A DNA stretch of 64,000 bases from Acetobacteraceae bacterium (GCA_021732665.1 JAKFUL010000010.1:86107-150106); one strand, 5' to 3'. Positions 8,346 through 17,806 are shown, counted from the first letter of the stretch. Numbers and translations: made by a program. The notes: a model not told the origin generated them from the letters alone.

Positions 8346-9944
8346 ATGAGCAGCACCGCACGCCACATCCTCGAGCTCCATCGCAGGGGCGCGCTGCGCG
8401 GCGCGCTGGGCCTGGCCGCGCTGGCCGCGCTGCAGCCGGCCATGGCGCCACGCGCACTCGGCCAGGTCGCCTTCCGCGCCTATCCCTTCACGCTGGGGGT
8501 GGCGAGCGGCGACCCGGCTCCCGATGGCGTGGTGCTCTGGACCCGCCTGGCGCCCGAGCCGCTGGCGCCCATGGGCGGCCTGCCGCATGTCGCCATCGAG
8601 GTGCGCTGGGAGGTGGCGGAGGATGACCGCTTCACCCGCATCGTGGCGCAGGGGCGGCAGCTGGCGCGGCCGGAGCTGGGATTCTCGGTCCATGCCGAGG
8701 TCAGCGGCTTGCAGCCGGCGCACGGCTATTTCTACCGTTTCATGGTCGGCCGGGAGGTCAGCCGCGTGGGCCGCACCCGCACCGCGCCAGCCGCGGGTGC
8801 CACGCCCGAGCGGCTGCGCTTCGTCAGCGCGGGCTGTCAGCACCTGGAACACGGCTTCTTCACGGCCTGGCGGCACGTGGCGGCGGAAGAACTGGATTTC
8901 GTCTACCACTCCGGTGATTACCTCTATGAATACCGCGGCGTGCAGCCGGGCGAGCCGAGCTGGGGCCCCACGTTGCGCAGCCATGTCGGCGATGAAATCC
9001 ACACCATCGACAATTACCGCCAGCGCTACGCCCAATACAAAACGGATCCGGACCTGGCCGCCGCCCACGCCGCCCACCCCTTCATCATGGCCTTCGACGA
9101 TCATGAGGTGGACAATGACTGGGCGGGCGCGATCAGCGAGGAGGATGGCGGCCGCCGCTTTCCCATCGCCGTGCCTCCGGAGGTTTTCGCGCTGCGCAAG
9201 CAGGCCGCCTTCCAGGCCTGGTGGGAGAACATGCCGCTGCGCCGCGCGCAGCTGCCGCGCGGGCCGGAGATCATCGCCTATCGGGAGCTGCGCTTCGGGC
9301 AACTCGCACGCTTGCATGTGCTGGACACGCGGAGTTGGCGCGACGACCAGCCCTGCGGCGGCAGCCCCGCCGTGCAGCGCGCCTGCGACGAACTGCAGCG
9401 CCCGGACCAGCAGATGCTCGGCCAGGCGCAGGAGAGCTGGCTGATGGGCAATATCGCCGAGGGCGGCGCCACCTGGCAGGTCCTGGCGCAGCAGGTGCTG
9501 ATGATGCCGCGCGATCTGGGCAATTCGCAGATCAATGTCGACAAATGGGACGGCGCGCCGGCCGCACGCACCCGGCTGCTGCGCGGCCTCGCCGAGCGCG
9601 GCGCGGCCAATGCCGTGGTGCTGACGGGCGACAGCCACAATGCCTGGGTGGCCGATCTGCGGCTGGAGAACGGCCCGGTGGTGGCCACTGAGTTCGGCGC
9701 CACCTCGATCTCCAGCGGCGGCGACGGCAATGAGATGGCGCCGGCCGCCGAGGCGGTGCTTCGCCGCAACCCGCATATCCATTTCTTCAACAACCGCCGA
9801 GGCTATTCGCTGCACGAGGCGACGGCGCGGCGCATGGAGGTGACCCAGCGCGTGGTGCCCTTCGTGACGCGCCCGGACGCGCCGCGCGAGGATCGCGGGG
9901 TGTTCGTGGTGGAAGCGGGACGGGCGGGGGTGCAGCGGGGGTAG
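8346..9944 (+). CDS. phoD: Alkaline phosphatase D (PhoD), Tat-exported
   Basis: A 532-residue metallophosphoesterase of the PhoD family, which releases phosphate from phosphodiesters and monoesters outside the cytoplasm using Fe/Ca. The N-terminus RRGALRGALGLAALAAL (from residue 13) is a twin-arginine-like signal. Then comes the N-terminal PhoD domain (FTLGVASGDP), and the metal-site motifs HSGDYLYEY, DDHEVDNDW and TGDSHNAW. ATG 8346 has GGAGG at a good distance, so the longer open frame upstream was not used. No clear Pho box was seen in front. The gene is followed by a stem-loop. Confidence 0.92.
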   Translation: MSSTARHILELHRRGALRGALGLAALAALQPAMAPRALGQVAFRAYPFTLGVASGDPAPDGVVLWTRLAPEPLAPMGGLPHVAIEVRWEVAEDDRFTRIVAQGRQLARPELGFSVHAEVSGLQPAHGYFYRFMVGREVSRVGRTRTAPAAGATPERLRFVSAGCQHLEHGFFTAWRHVAAEELDFVYHSGDYLYEYRGVQPGEPSWGPTLRSHVGDEIHTIDNYRQRYAQYKTDPDLAAAHAAHPFIMAFDDHEVDNDWAGAISEEDGGRRFPIAVPPEVFALRKQAAFQAWWENMPLRRAQLPRGPEIIAYRELRFGQLARLHVLDTRSWRDDQPCGGSPAVQRACDELQRPDQQMLGQAQESWLMGNIAEGGATWQVLAQQVLMMPRDLGNSQINVDKWDGAPAARTRLLRGLAERGAANAVVLTGDSHNAWVADLRLENGPVVATEFGATSISSGGDGNEMAPAAEAVLRRNPHIHFFNNRRGYSLHEATARRMEVTQRVVPFVTRPDAPREDRGVFVVEAGRAGVQRG

Positions 9945-9976
9945 GTGGCGCCGGCTGCCCGGCGAGGGGTGCCACC
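9944..9976 (+). terminator. Stem-loop at the phoD 3' end
   Basis: Starting on the last base of the phoD stop, GGTGGC pairs with GCCACC (9971-9976), and inside it GCCGG pairs with CCGGC around a CTGC tetraloop; seven bases bulge on one side. This is a plausible 3'-end hairpin but lacks a U-run. Confidence 0.4.
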
Positions 9977-10305
9977 GCATAGCCGATGACCGGTCGCGGG
10001 TGAACGGCACCGAATTGCGCGTTGGAGCTTGATGGGGTGGCGGGGCCGGCGGCACGCCCGAGGCGTTTCAGGCCTCCATCCCGCGCCAGGGCCGGATCCG
10101 GCTGGATCAGTGCGGTCGGCCCGACCCGCCGCGGAAGGCCGGCCTGGCGCTACTCCATGCGAAGGTTGCGGCGGCGGATGACCGGGCCGAACCGGCTGCC
10201 GAGCGGCGCGCGGCTCCTCGCGCGGCCGGGGCATGAGCGGCGGCTGCTGGCGGCGGCGGAATGGGTGGTGCGGAACCGATCCTGACGGAGTGGCGATGCC
10301 TGCCC
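9977..10305. other. Noncoding gap between phoD and the modE-like gene
   Basis: About 330 bp of GC-rich DNA lying between the 3' ends of two convergent units. One short frame (10022-10285, plus strand) is open but is Arg/Pro/Gly-rich with no ribosome binding site, and I do not consider it a gene. No repeat, tRNA or promoter is recognisable. Confidence 0.5.
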
Positions 10306-10671
10306 TCAGCTTCTCGCGCGGCGGGCGAGGGCAAGCAGGCGCGGCCCGGCGGCGCGCTGTGCCGCGCGTTCTATCGCCCGGTAATCCGCCACCAGGTTGC
10401 GCCCGGCATCGGTCAGCATGGCGCCGCCGCCCCGATAGCCGCCGATGCTCGCCTCCACCACCGGGTTCGCCAGCAGCTTGTTCAGCGCATCCACCAGGTC
10501 CCAGGCGCGCTTGTAGCTCATGCCCAGGGCGCGGCCGGCGGCGGAGATCGAACCCTCGCGGTCGATCGCCTCCAGCAGCTCGATCTTGCCCGGGCCGATC
10601 CGGCCCTGCGGCAGGTCGATGCGCAGGCTGAGCTGACCGGCTTCGGCCCGGTTCGGGGATGGGCGGTTCAT
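10306..10671 (-). CDS. ModE-like winged-helix regulator lacking the molybdate-binding domain
   Basis: A 121-residue protein. Residues 15-110 match the N-terminal winged helix-turn-helix of ModE: IGPGKIELLEAIDREGSIS, then AAGRALGMSYKRAWDLVDALN (helix-turn-helix and recognition helix) and the wing GGYRGGGAMLTDAG. Full ModE has about 260 residues with two TOBE/Mop molybdate-binding domains at the C-terminus; here only the DNA-binding domain is present. The start ATG at 10671 overlaps the modC stop (ATGA), so it is the last gene of a modABC-modE operon. It probably represses the operon through the site at 13638-13661, but how it would sense molybdate is unclear. Confidence 0.85.
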   Translation of the reverse strand: MNRPSPNRAEAGQLSLRIDLPQGRIGPGKIELLEAIDREGSISAAGRALGMSYKRAWDLVDALNKLLANPVVEASIGGYRGGGAMLTDAGRNLVADYRAIERAAQRAAGPRLLALARRARS

Positions 10672-11801
10672 GGCGCCTCCATAGCATCGTGGCGCGGCCT
10701 GTCGCCGGCCGGGCGCAGCCCCGCATGGTCGAAGGTCACCGCCTTGATCACCGCCCAAAGCGCCATGCCCGGCGCCAGGCCCAGGCGCGCGACGCTGTCG
10801 CGGGTGACCCGCGCCAGCAACAGGGTCGGGCCGATGGCGAGCTGCAAAAAGGCTTCCTGCGAACCGGTCACGGCTTCGATGGCGACGAGGTTGGCGGGCA
10901 GCACGTTCTGGGTGGAGATGCCGCGCGGCGGCTCGGTCGCCACCGCCACGTCGCGGGCGCGCAGGCGGATGCGCGCCTGGCTGCCCGGCGGCGCCTCGCG
11001 CAGCGGCACCAGGAAGCTGCCGCCGTCGAATTCCAGCCGCGTCAGCCCGCGTTCGCGGTCATGCGCCACCACCCGGCAGGCGATCAGCGCGCCGGCATCG
11101 CGCCGGCTGGCCAGCGGCAGGTCGGTGCGGGCGGAGAGTTCCTCCACCGCCCCCTCGGCCAGCACGCGGCCGGCCGCCATCAGCACCAGGCGATCCGCCA
11201 GCGCATCCACCTCGTCCAGCGCATGGGTGACGTAGAGGATGGGGATGGCCGCGGCATCGCGCAGCCGGGCCAGGAAGGGCAGCACCTCGGCCCGGCGCGC
11301 GGCGTCCAGCGCGGCCAGGGGTTCATCCATCAGCAGCAGCCGGGGGCGGGCCAGCAGGGCGCGGCCCAGCGCCACCCGCTGCCGCTCGCCGCCCGAGAGC
11401 TTTCCAGGCCGGCGCGCCAGCAGATGGCCGATGCCCAGCAGCGCCACCACCTCCTCGAAGCCCGGCCCCGCCGCCACAGCCGGCGCGCGCCGGAGGCCAT
11501 AGCGCAGGTTGGTCTCGACGCTGAGATGCGGGAAAAGCCGGGCGTCCTGGAAGACCACCGCGCAGCGCCGGTCTTCCGGCGGCAGGAAGACGCGGCGTTC
11601 GGTGTCGAGCAGCGCCAGCCCACCGAGCGCGACGCGGCCCGATTGCGGCCGAAGCAGCCCGGCGATGGCGGCCAGGATGGTGCTCTTGCCGCAGCCCGAC
11701 GGGCCGAAGATCGCGGTCACGCCGGTCCCGGGCGCGGTGAAGGCGATGTCGAGATCGAAGCCCTGCTCGCCGAAACGATGCCGCAGCGCGACCTCCAGCA
11801 T
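10668..11801 (-). CDS. modC: Molybdate ABC transporter ATP-binding protein
   Basis: A 377-residue ATPase of the molybdate importer. Walker A is GPSGCGKST (near residue 35), the ABC signature is LSGGERQR, and Walker B is LLLMDEPLAALD. A C-terminal TOBE/Mop-like domain follows from about residue 290, as in ModC. The ATG at 11801 sits in TGATG with the modB stop, so the open frame upstream (opposite-frame modB) is not part of the protein. At the other end the stop overlaps the modE-like start. It powers uptake of molybdate for molybdenum-cofactor enzymes at the inner membrane. Confidence 0.95.
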   Translation of the reverse strand: MLEVALRHRFGEQGFDLDIAFTAPGTGVTAIFGPSGCGKSTILAAIAGLLRPQSGRVALGGLALLDTERRVFLPPEDRRCAVVFQDARLFPHLSVETNLRYGLRRAPAVAAGPGFEEVVALLGIGHLLARRPGKLSGGERQRVALGRALLARPRLLLMDEPLAALDAARRAEVLPFLARLRDAAAIPILYVTHALDEVDALADRLVLMAAGRVLAEGAVEELSARTDLPLASRRDAGALIACRVVAHDRERGLTRLEFDGGSFLVPLREAPPGSQARIRLRARDVAVATEPPRGISTQNVLPANLVAIEAVTGSQEAFLQLAIGPTLLLARVTRDSVARLGLAPGMALWAVIKAVTFDHAGLRPAGDRPRHDAMEAP

Positions 11802-12496
11802 CAGCCGCGCCCCAGAGCCAGATGCATCCGCCGCGCGATCACCTCGGCCAGCAGCAGGCCGGAGATGGCCAGGGTGAAGGAGACGAGTGCGAGGCGCGCC
11901 GCCATCGCCTCGCCGCCCGGCACCTGGGTGGCGTTGTAGATCGCCAGCGGCAGGGTTTGGGTCTGGCCGGGAATGTTGGAGACGAAGGTGATGACCGCGC
12001 CGAATTCTCCCAGCCCCGCCGCGAAGGCGGTCACCGCGCCGGCCAGGATGCCAGGCGACATCAGCGGCAGGGTGACGGTGACGAAGCGGTCCAGCCGCCC
12101 GGCGCCCAGCGTGGCCGCCGCCGCCTCCAGCCCCGGATCGACATTCTCCAGCCCGAGCCGCACCGCGCGCACGATGAGCGGGAAGGACATCACCGCGGTC
12201 GCCAGCGCCGCGCCGCCGGTGGTGAAGACCAGACGGATGCCGAACCATTCGTAAAGCGGTTCGCCGATCGGTCCGCGAATGCCGAAGAGCATGAGCAGCC
12301 CCCAGCCGATGACGACGGGCGGCACCACGAGCGGCAGATGCACCAGCGCGTCCAGCAGCATGCGCCCGGGAAAGCGGCCGCGCGCCAGCAGCCAGGCGAT
12401 GGCCACCGCCGGAACCAGCGACAGCAGCACCGAGCGCGTGGCGACATCGAGGCTGAGGCGGACAGCCTGCCATTCCTCAAGGCTCAGCCAACCCAT
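11801..12496 (-). CDS. modB: Molybdate ABC transporter permease
   Basis: A 231-residue inner-membrane permease with about six transmembrane helices. The EAA loop that docks on the ATPase reads EAAATLGAGRLDRFVTV. Family length and context (between modA and modC) fit ModB. The stop of modA and the ATG at 12496 share the string TGATG; a GTG three bases earlier is a less likely start. The downstream modC start is coupled in the same way. Confidence 0.95.
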   Translation of the reverse strand: MGWLSLEEWQAVRLSLDVATRSVLLSLVPAVAIAWLLARGRFPGRMLLDALVHLPLVVPPVVIGWGLLMLFGIRGPIGEPLYEWFGIRLVFTTGGAALATAVMSFPLIVRAVRLGLENVDPGLEAAAATLGAGRLDRFVTVTLPLMSPGILAGAVTAFAAGLGEFGAVITFVSNIPGQTQTLPLAIYNATQVPGGEAMAARLALVSFTLAISGLLLAEVIARRMHLALGRG

Positions 12497-13284
12497 CACC
12501 GTGGCAGCGTGAAGCCGAAGCGCTGCCAGGTCGGTGCCGCCTCCGCCCCCTTCAGGAATGCGAGCAGGGCGCTCGCCTGGGCATTGCCCTCGGCACGCCG
12601 CGTCATCGCGAAGGGGTAGGTCACCGGCTCATGGCTTTCCGCCGGGAAGGTGGCGATGACACGCACACCCCGGCTTGCCGCGGCATCGGTGGAATAGACG
12701 ATGCCCAGCGGCGCCTCGCCACGCTCCACCAGCAGCAATGCGGCGCGGACATTCTCGGTCCGGGCCAGGCGGGGCGAGAGGTCATCCCAGACGCCCATCC
12801 AGGTCAGCGCGCCCTGCGCATAGCGGCCCACCGGCACATGCGCCGGGTCGCCGGTGGCGAGGCGGCCGCGGGGGCCGAGCAGCGCCGTGAGGTCGGTGCC
12901 GCGGGCCAGGGCGATGGGCCGGGCGATATCGGCCGGCGCGATCAGCACCAGGCTGTTGCCGAGCGGGCTGCTGCGGCTGGCGTTCACCAGCAGGTTGCGC
13001 TGCTGCAGGTGGTTCGCCCAGGCCTCATCGGCGCTCATGAACAGGTCGGCCGGCGCGCCCTGCTCGATCTGCCGCGCCAGGGCGGAGGAGGCGGCGAAGG
13101 AGAAGCGTGGTGCTGGGTTGCCGCGCGACGCCCATTGCTGGCCCAGTTCGCGCAGCGCGTCGGTCAGGCTTGCGGCGGCGAAGACGGTGACGGCGTCTTG
13201 GGCGCGGGCGGCAGGTGGCGCCACGGCCCCGGCAAGCACGGCCCCGGCGAGCATGGGCAGGGCGGACAAATGGCGACGGCGCAT
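12496..13284 (-). CDS. modA: Molybdate ABC transporter substrate-binding protein
   Basis: A 262-residue periplasmic binding protein. It has an N-terminal signal (MRRRHLSALPMLAGAVLAGA, cut probably after ARA) followed by the ModA opening VTVFAAASLTDALRELG. Later features include FAASSALARQIEQGAPADLF and the ligand-site region ending GIVYSTDAAAS, all typical of ModA. ATG 13284 has GGAGA six bases upstream. A longer reading frame runs 96 codons further but lacks a signal peptide at its front, so it was rejected. First gene of modABC; a candidate ModE operator lies 353 bp upstream. Confidence 0.95.
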   Translation of the reverse strand: MRRRHLSALPMLAGAVLAGAVAPPAARAQDAVTVFAAASLTDALRELGQQWASRGNPAPRFSFAASSALARQIEQGAPADLFMSADEAWANHLQQRNLLVNASRSSPLGNSLVLIAPADIARPIALARGTDLTALLGPRGRLATGDPAHVPVGRYAQGALTWMGVWDDLSPRLARTENVRAALLLVERGEAPLGIVYSTDAAASRGVRVIATFPAESHEPVTYPFAMTRRAEGNAQASALLAFLKGAEAAPTWQRFGFTLPR

Positions 13285-13740
13285 GCAGGGTCTCCGACGC
13301 AGTGTATGTCCCCGGAAATAGCGGATGGCATGCGCCACGTCCATCAAGCCGGCATGGACGAAGGCATCCGCGGCCCCGACATCGCATTGGCCGGGCCGGG
13401 GCTGCGCAACAGGCTGCGCCGCGTCGCGGCTCACGCGACCTGGCGGCAAGACCACGAAATCGGCACGGCCGATCAGCCACCGCCTTTGCGCTGCCCGTTG
13501 CGCTGTCATGGGCCCGGCCGGCAGCAGGGGTTTCGTCCTCGCTGGGGCTGCAGGAAGATCGCGCACCCGCAATCGTCAATCCGGGCCGCGACAGCGCCGG
13601 CTTCGCATCGCTCATCCGCATTCCCGTCCTCGTTACTCGATATATTTCATTGGATATAATGGATCATGTCCCATCGGGTGGAGTGGGAGCGATGACCTCG
13701 GCGGGTTGACGGGCCGCTCAACCCTCAATTCGCGTTTGGC
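13285..13740. other. Intergenic region between modA and the recombinase remnant
   Basis: 456 bp between divergent genes. The part near 13620-13665 is distinctly AT-richer and contains the candidate ModE operator. The remaining 350 bp before modA hold open frames on the minus strand with no family signature, and I did not recognise a molybdenum-cofactor riboswitch in them. This would be an unusually long leader if transcription starts at the operator. Confidence 0.5.
13638..13661 (-). promoter_or_regulatory. Candidate ModE operator upstream of modA
   Basis: The site reads CGATATAT-N8-ATATAATG on the plus strand. The well-known E. coli modA operator has the form CGTTATAT-N8-ACATAACG. Against the symmetric form CGTTATAT-N8-ATATAACG this site matches 14 of 16 positions with the same 8-bp spacer. 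It is the only such AT-rich palindrome near the mod operon, which itself ends in a modE-like gene. It lies 353 bp before the modA start, farther than usual. Confidence 0.6.
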
Positions 13741-14325
13741 ATGAATGTGCTCGGCGCGGTGCTGGGTTGGGCGGTGAGCCTGCTCGGCCGGCTGCTCGGT
13801 TGGGGCCAGCCCAGCACCGCCAGCCCGACGCCACCCACCACCGAGAGCGTGCCTCCGCCGGCCACCCACCAGATGCCGGCGGCCATCCCGGTCTCCGGCA
13901 CCGCGGAAGCGCCCGTCCTGCCTGGCGAGCAGTTCAGGGTGGCATGGGCGGGAGCCTGCCAACGCGCCGGGCTACCCGGCGGCCTGCGGGTTTATGCCCG
14001 GAAATCCGGAAAGGACGTGGGGCGGACCGATGAGCGATTTGCCCCGGACCATGTGCGGTACGTGATGAGGCATACCTGGGCATCGTGGCACTACGCCATC
14101 AACACAGATCTCATGCTGCTGAAGAGGGACGGTGCCTGGGAGACGACCGATGTCTTGCAGGTTTATGTTCACCTGATGCCTGCCGCATACGTGCAGGAGG
14201 CCAAGGATTGGTTGGCTGGGGGACGTCGATTTCCGGTTCGGGGCACGGGCACGGACAGGCGTTTCCGCGCAGTAGCCGAGCAGTCCGGGCGCACCATCCC
14301 GCTGGGGCGTCCACCGCGCAAGTAA
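13741..14325 (+). pseudogene. Remnant of a tyrosine recombinase (phage-type integrase)
   Basis: A 194-residue frame. Residues 65-165 match the C-terminal part of phage integrases: FRVAWAGACQRAGLPGG, then MRHTWASWH (the H-x-x-R/HTWASW box), LLKRDGAWETTDVLQVYVHL with the candidate Tyr nucleophile. The N-terminal SAM-like domain and the first catalytic Arg region are absent. The first 60 residues are a hydrophobic, Pro/Thr-rich stretch unlike integrases, and the His normally before LRHTWA is replaced. It is probably inactive. It ends 24 bp from the 3' end of tRNA-Thr, the classic place for an integrase of an integrated element, so this is likely the debris of a genomic island. Confidence 0.7.
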
Positions 14326-14349
14326 GTGACTGATATATAGAGAGATAAA

Positions 14350-14424
<75 letters not shown>

Positions 14425-14512
14425 AGCGCCGGCAGGGCTTACCCCCCCATGCGCGGCGCCGCAAGCCCCGATGCGGCTTGACCTTCCGCACCACCCCGGC
14501 TTCTTCTCCGCC

Positions 14513-14692
14513 ATGCCCTCCAACCCCGACCGCGAGGCCCAGAAGCAGGCCCGCCTGGCCCAGGCGCTTCGCGAAAACCTGCGCCGGCGCAAGGCCCAGG
14601 CCCGCGCCCGGGAGGAGGCAGCGCCCGCGAAAAACCCTACTGCGGCCAACCCCGAACCACCCCATCCCGAAAAAACACCTGATAAGGCGTAG
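14513..14692 (+). CDS. Small basic, helical protein of unknown function
   Basis: A 59-residue protein, strongly basic and probably one long helix: DREAQKQARLAQALRENLRR, then RRKAQARAR, then a Pro/Ala-rich tail. The pattern of a short Arg/Lys-rich helical protein resembles small conserved proteins encoded in many alphaproteobacterial genomes, but I know of no function. ATG 14513 was chosen because the helical part starts there. Its last 56 bases overlap the end of the gene on the opposite strand. Confidence 0.55.
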   Translation: MPSNPDREAQKQARLAQALRENLRRRKAQARAREEAAPAKNPTAANPEPPHPEKTPDKA

Positions 14693-15014
14693 TCCCCGCG
14701 GCCTCGCCTTCCAATGCGCGCCAGCGGCCATTGGTGCACAGCACCCCTCCCTGAGCCGGTACGGCATCGAACTCTGCCCGGTTGCGCAGCACCGTCCCGT
14801 CGGCCAGCGTCGCGGTGAAATCAGTGGTGCACAGGGCGCCCCGTACCACCGGGTCATATTCACCGATGATCACGCCACCGCCGCCCGTGCTGCCGAATTG
14901 GCGCTGGTGCAGCGGCCAGGTGCCGTAATCCGGCGTCTCGGCGGCGGGCTGCGCCTGCGCGGTCACGGCCAAGATCCCGATGCCCAGGATCCTCCCCCAA
15001 CACAACCTGGCCAT
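14637..15014 (-). CDS. Small exported protein of unknown function
   Basis: A 125-residue protein with a Sec-type signal ([20 protein letters not shown], probably cut after AQA). ATG 15014 has GAGG about six bases upstream and sits right at the signal, so it is favoured over the earlier ATG at 15047. Two Cys in the mature part (ALCTTDF and GVLCTNGRW) could form a disulfide. No domain was recognised. The tail overlaps the small basic gene convergently by 56 bp. Confidence 0.6.
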   Translation of the reverse strand: MARLCWGRILGIGILAVTAQAQPAAETPDYGTWPLHQRQFGSTGGGGVIIGEYDPVVRGALCTTDFTATLADGTVLRNRAEFDAVPAQGGVLCTNGRWRALEGEAAGTTPYQVFFRDGVVRGWPQ

Positions 15015-15198
15015 CACCGTCCTCACCAGCGCCCTGTCACCTCGCATCGCACACCTCCTTGAGTTCTTGCAGAAGGGCTACGGGCCGGCGCCCGGGGTGG
15101 ATGCACGGGGTGGATGCAGGGGCCGCGATTGCCCCACCCCCCCGGCTGGTCTAGACCCTGGGCGCTCCGCACCCCGACGAAAGGCTGGATTCCACGCA

Positions 15199-15753
15199 AT
15201 GCCCATCATGCCCGACCATTGGATCCGTCGCATGGCGACCGATCACGGCATGATCGAGCCTTTCGTCGAAAGCCAGAAGCGCGAAGGCGTGATCAGCTAC
15301 GGCCTCTCCTCCTTCGGCTACGACGCGCGGGCGACAGACGAGTTTAAGATCTTCACCAATGTCGACAATGCGGTGGTCGACCCCAAGGCGTTTTCCGAAA
15401 CCGGCTTCGTCACCCGCCGGGGACCGGTCTGCATCATCCCGCCCAATTCCTTCATCCTCACCTCCACGGTCGAGTATTTCCGGATACCCCGCGACATCCT
15501 GGTGATCTGCCTTGGCAAATCCACCTATGCCCGCTGCGGGCTGATCGTGAATGTCACGCCCCTGGAGCCGGAATGGGAGGGCCAGGTGACCATCGAGATC
15601 AGCAACACCACGCCGCTGCCCGCAAAAGTCTATGCCAATGAAGGCATCTGCCAGTTCCTGTTCCTCCAGGGCGAAAGCGCGCCCGAGGTGAGCTATGCCG
15701 ATCGCGCCGGCAAATACATGGGCCAGCGCGGCGTCGCGTTGCCGAGGCTTTGA
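15199..15753 (+). CDS. dcd: dCTP deaminase
   Basis: A 184-residue enzyme converting dCTP to dUTP and ammonia, feeding thymidylate synthesis. Recognised by [12 protein letters not shown] near residue 33, [10 protein letters not shown] (the Ser/Arg active-site region) and [19 protein letters not shown] with the catalytic Glu; the C-terminus ends in the phosphate-loop region GKYMGQRGV. Length fits the monofunctional hexameric enzyme. ATG 15199 gives [13 protein letters not shown], the usual start. The gene precedes murA by 69 bp. Confidence 0.95.
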   Translation: MPIMPDHWIRRMATDHGMIEPFVESQKREGVISYGLSSFGYDARATDEFKIFTNVDNAVVDPKAFSETGFVTRRGPVCIIPPNSFILTSTVEYFRIPRDILVICLGKSTYARCGLIVNVTPLEPEWEGQVTIEISNTTPLPAKVYANEGICQFLFLQGESAPEVSYADRAGKYMGQRGVALPRL

Positions 15754-15822
15754 TCCATGGCCTATAACATCCACAGGTGTGGTGCCCCCCGGCCATGCTC
15801 CCAACAGGAGCAGTGCTGAATC

Positions 15823-17082
15823 ATGGACCGCATTCGCATCCGCGGCGGCAAGCCGCTTTCCGGCAGCATTTCCGTCTCCGGCGCCAAGAACGCCGTGCTG
15901 GCCCTGATGCCGGCCGCACTTCTGGCCGATGGCCCGCTGCGCCTCTCCAACGTGCCCAACCTGGCCGATGTCGCGACGATGACGCAACTGCTTCGCCACC
16001 TCGGCATGGAGGTCGAGCACGACAAGGCGGTCCGCAGCCTGACCATCGCCGGCCCGGCCTCGGTGCTGGAAGCACCCTATGACATCGTGCGGAAAATGCG
16101 CGCCTCGGTCCTCGTGCTCGGCCCGCTGGTGGCCAAGCACGGCATCGCCCGCGTCTCCCTGCCCGGCGGCTGCGCCATCGGCACGCGGCCGGTCGATCTC
16201 CACCTGAAAGGGCTGGAGGCCATGGGCGCGACCATCACCGTCGAGGGCGGCTATATCGAAGCCCGGGCGCCGGCCGGCGGCCTGAAGGCCGCGCGGATCA
16301 TCTTCCCCGTCGTCAGCGTCGGCGCCACCGAAAATCTGCTGATGGCCGCGACCCTGGCGGAGGGCGAGACCGAGCTGGTGAACGCGGCGCGCGAGCCGGA
16401 GATCGAGGATCTCGTTCTCTGCCTGATGCGCATGGGCGCGCGCATCGAGGGCATCGGCACCGACCGGCTGCGCGTCACTGGCGTGCGAAGCCTCGCCGCC
16501 GCGCAGCACCCCGTCGTGATGGACCGCATCGAGGCCGGCACCTATGCCTGCGCCGCCGCCATCACCGGCGGCGAGGTGTTTTTGGAGGGTGCGCGCCTGG
16601 AACACCTCGGCGCCGTAGCCCGCGTGCTGCGCGAGGCAGGGGTGGGCGTCAATGAAGAGCAGGCGGGCCTTCGTATCGCCCGCATGAACGGCCTGCACGG
16701 GGTGGACGTCGTGACCGAGCCTTTCCCGGGCTTCGCCACCGACATGCAGGCCCAGTTCATGGCGCTGATGTGCGTGGCCCAGGGCGCCTCCATGGTCACC
16801 GAGACCATTTTCGAAAATCGCTTCATGCATGTGCCTGAGCTGAACCGGATGGGTGCGCGCATCAATGTGCATGGCGCCTCGGCCATCGTGCGCGGCGTGC
16901 CCAAGCTGTCGGGCGCGCCAGTGATGGCGACCGACCTTCGCGCCTCAGTCAGCCTGGTGCTGGCCGGCCTCGCGGCGAAGGGCGAGACGGTGGTCAACCG
17001 CGTCTATCACCTCGATCGCGGCTATGAGCGGCTGGAGGAAAAACTCGCAGCCGTCGGCGCCGACATCGAACGGCTCGCCTGA
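15823..17082 (+). CDS. murA: UDP-N-acetylglucosamine 1-carboxyvinyltransferase
   Basis: A 419-residue cytosolic enzyme that transfers enolpyruvate from PEP to UDP-GlcNAc, the first committed step of peptidoglycan synthesis and the target of fosfomycin. The N-terminus has the usual [19 protein letters not shown] (with Lys22 equivalent), and the catalytic Cys lies in [16 protein letters not shown]. Length fits the family. An AGGAG is found about 12 nt before the ATG. It begins the block murA-hisG-hisD-infA-maf-RNase E/G-yacG. Confidence 0.97.
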   Translation: MDRIRIRGGKPLSGSISVSGAKNAVLALMPAALLADGPLRLSNVPNLADVATMTQLLRHLGMEVEHDKAVRSLTIAGPASVLEAPYDIVRKMRASVLVLGPLVAKHGIARVSLPGGCAIGTRPVDLHLKGLEAMGATITVEGGYIEARAPAGGLKAARIIFPVVSVGATENLLMAATLAEGETELVNAAREPEIEDLVLCLMRMGARIEGIGTDRLRVTGVRSLAAAQHPVVMDRIEAGTYACAAAITGGEVFLEGARLEHLGAVARVLREAGVGVNEEQAGLRIARMNGLHGVDVVTEPFPGFATDMQAQFMALMCVAQGASMVTETIFENRFMHVPELNRMGARINVHGASAIVRGVPKLSGAPVMATDLRASVSLVLAGLAAKGETVVNRVYHLDRGYERLEEKLAAVGADIERLA

Positions 17083-17122
17083 TGTTCACACCGCTGTCGC
17101 GGGTTTTCCGGTAGATTTTGTC

Positions 17123-17806
17123 ATGGACCAACCCCTCGCTTCCCCTGCCCTGCTGGGCACCACGCAGCCTCTTGTGCTGGCTCTCCCCAAGGGCCGCATC
17201 CTGAAGGAGCTGGCGCCCGTTCTGGCCCGCGCCGGCCTCACCCCCGCGCCGGATTGCGCCGACGAGGACAGCCGCCGGCTGCGCTTCGAGACCGAGGATG
17301 CGGGCGTGGATGTCATCCGCGTGCGCAGCTTCGATGTCGCGACCTTCGTCGCCCATGGCGCGGCGCAGATCGGCGTCTGCGGCGGCGATGTGCTGATGGA
17401 GTTCGATTATCAGGAACTCTACGCGCCGCTCGACCTGGGCATCGGCGCCTGCCGCGTGTCCGTGGCCGGGCAGGTGGATGCGCCGCCCCAGGATCCGTCG
17501 CGCTGGTCGCGCATCGCGGTGGCCACGAAATACCCCAATATCGCGCGCAAGCACTATGCCGCGCGCGGCGTGCAGGCCGAGGTGGTGCATCTCAATGGCG
17601 CCATGGAACTCGCACCCTCCTTGGGCCTGGCCAATGTGATCGTGGACCTCGTCGCCACCGGCGCCACGCTCAAGGCGAATGGGCTCGTCGAGACCGAGGT
17701 GATCGCCGAGGTCACCTCGCGCCTGATCATCAACCGTTCGGCGCTGAAGACCATGCCTGAGCGCATCGGCGCGTTGCTCGCGCGCTTCCGGGACGCCATC
17801 GCGTGA
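17123..17806 (+). CDS. hisG: ATP phosphoribosyltransferase catalytic subunit (short form)
   Basis: A 227-residue enzyme that starts histidine synthesis by joining ATP and PRPP. Motifs: LVLALPKGRILKELAPVL near residue 17 and the PRPP-binding VIVDLVATGATLKANGL. It lacks the C-terminal regulatory domain of the long form, so it should need HisZ; a hisZ gene is present at 24254-25420. The ATG at 17123 (MDQPLASP) is preferred over an earlier frame overlapping murA. Its stop overlaps the hisD GTG start (GTGA). Confidence 0.95.
   Translation: MDQPLASPALLGTTQPLVLALPKGRILKELAPVLARAGLTPAPDCADEDSRRLRFETEDAGVDVIRVRSFDVATFVAHGAAQIGVCGGDVLMEFDYQELYAPLDLGIGACRVSVAGQVDAPPQDPSRWSRIAVATKYPNIARKHYAARGVQAEVVHLNGAMELAPSLGLANVIVDLVATGATLKANGLVETEVIAEVTSRLIINRSALKTMPERIGALLARFRDAIA

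Noticed and set aside
10022..10285. 87-codon frame downstream of phoD
   Set aside because: Arg/Pro/Gly-rich, no ribosome binding site and no similarity to any family.
13295..13320. Second ModE box next to modA
   Set aside because: The stretch with CGCTATTT and ACATACA shows weak half-sites and wrong symmetry compared with the box at 13638.
13285..13640. Molybdenum-cofactor riboswitch in the long modA leader
   Set aside because: The leader is long enough, but I could not match the conserved core of that RNA; only the ModE-like box stands out.
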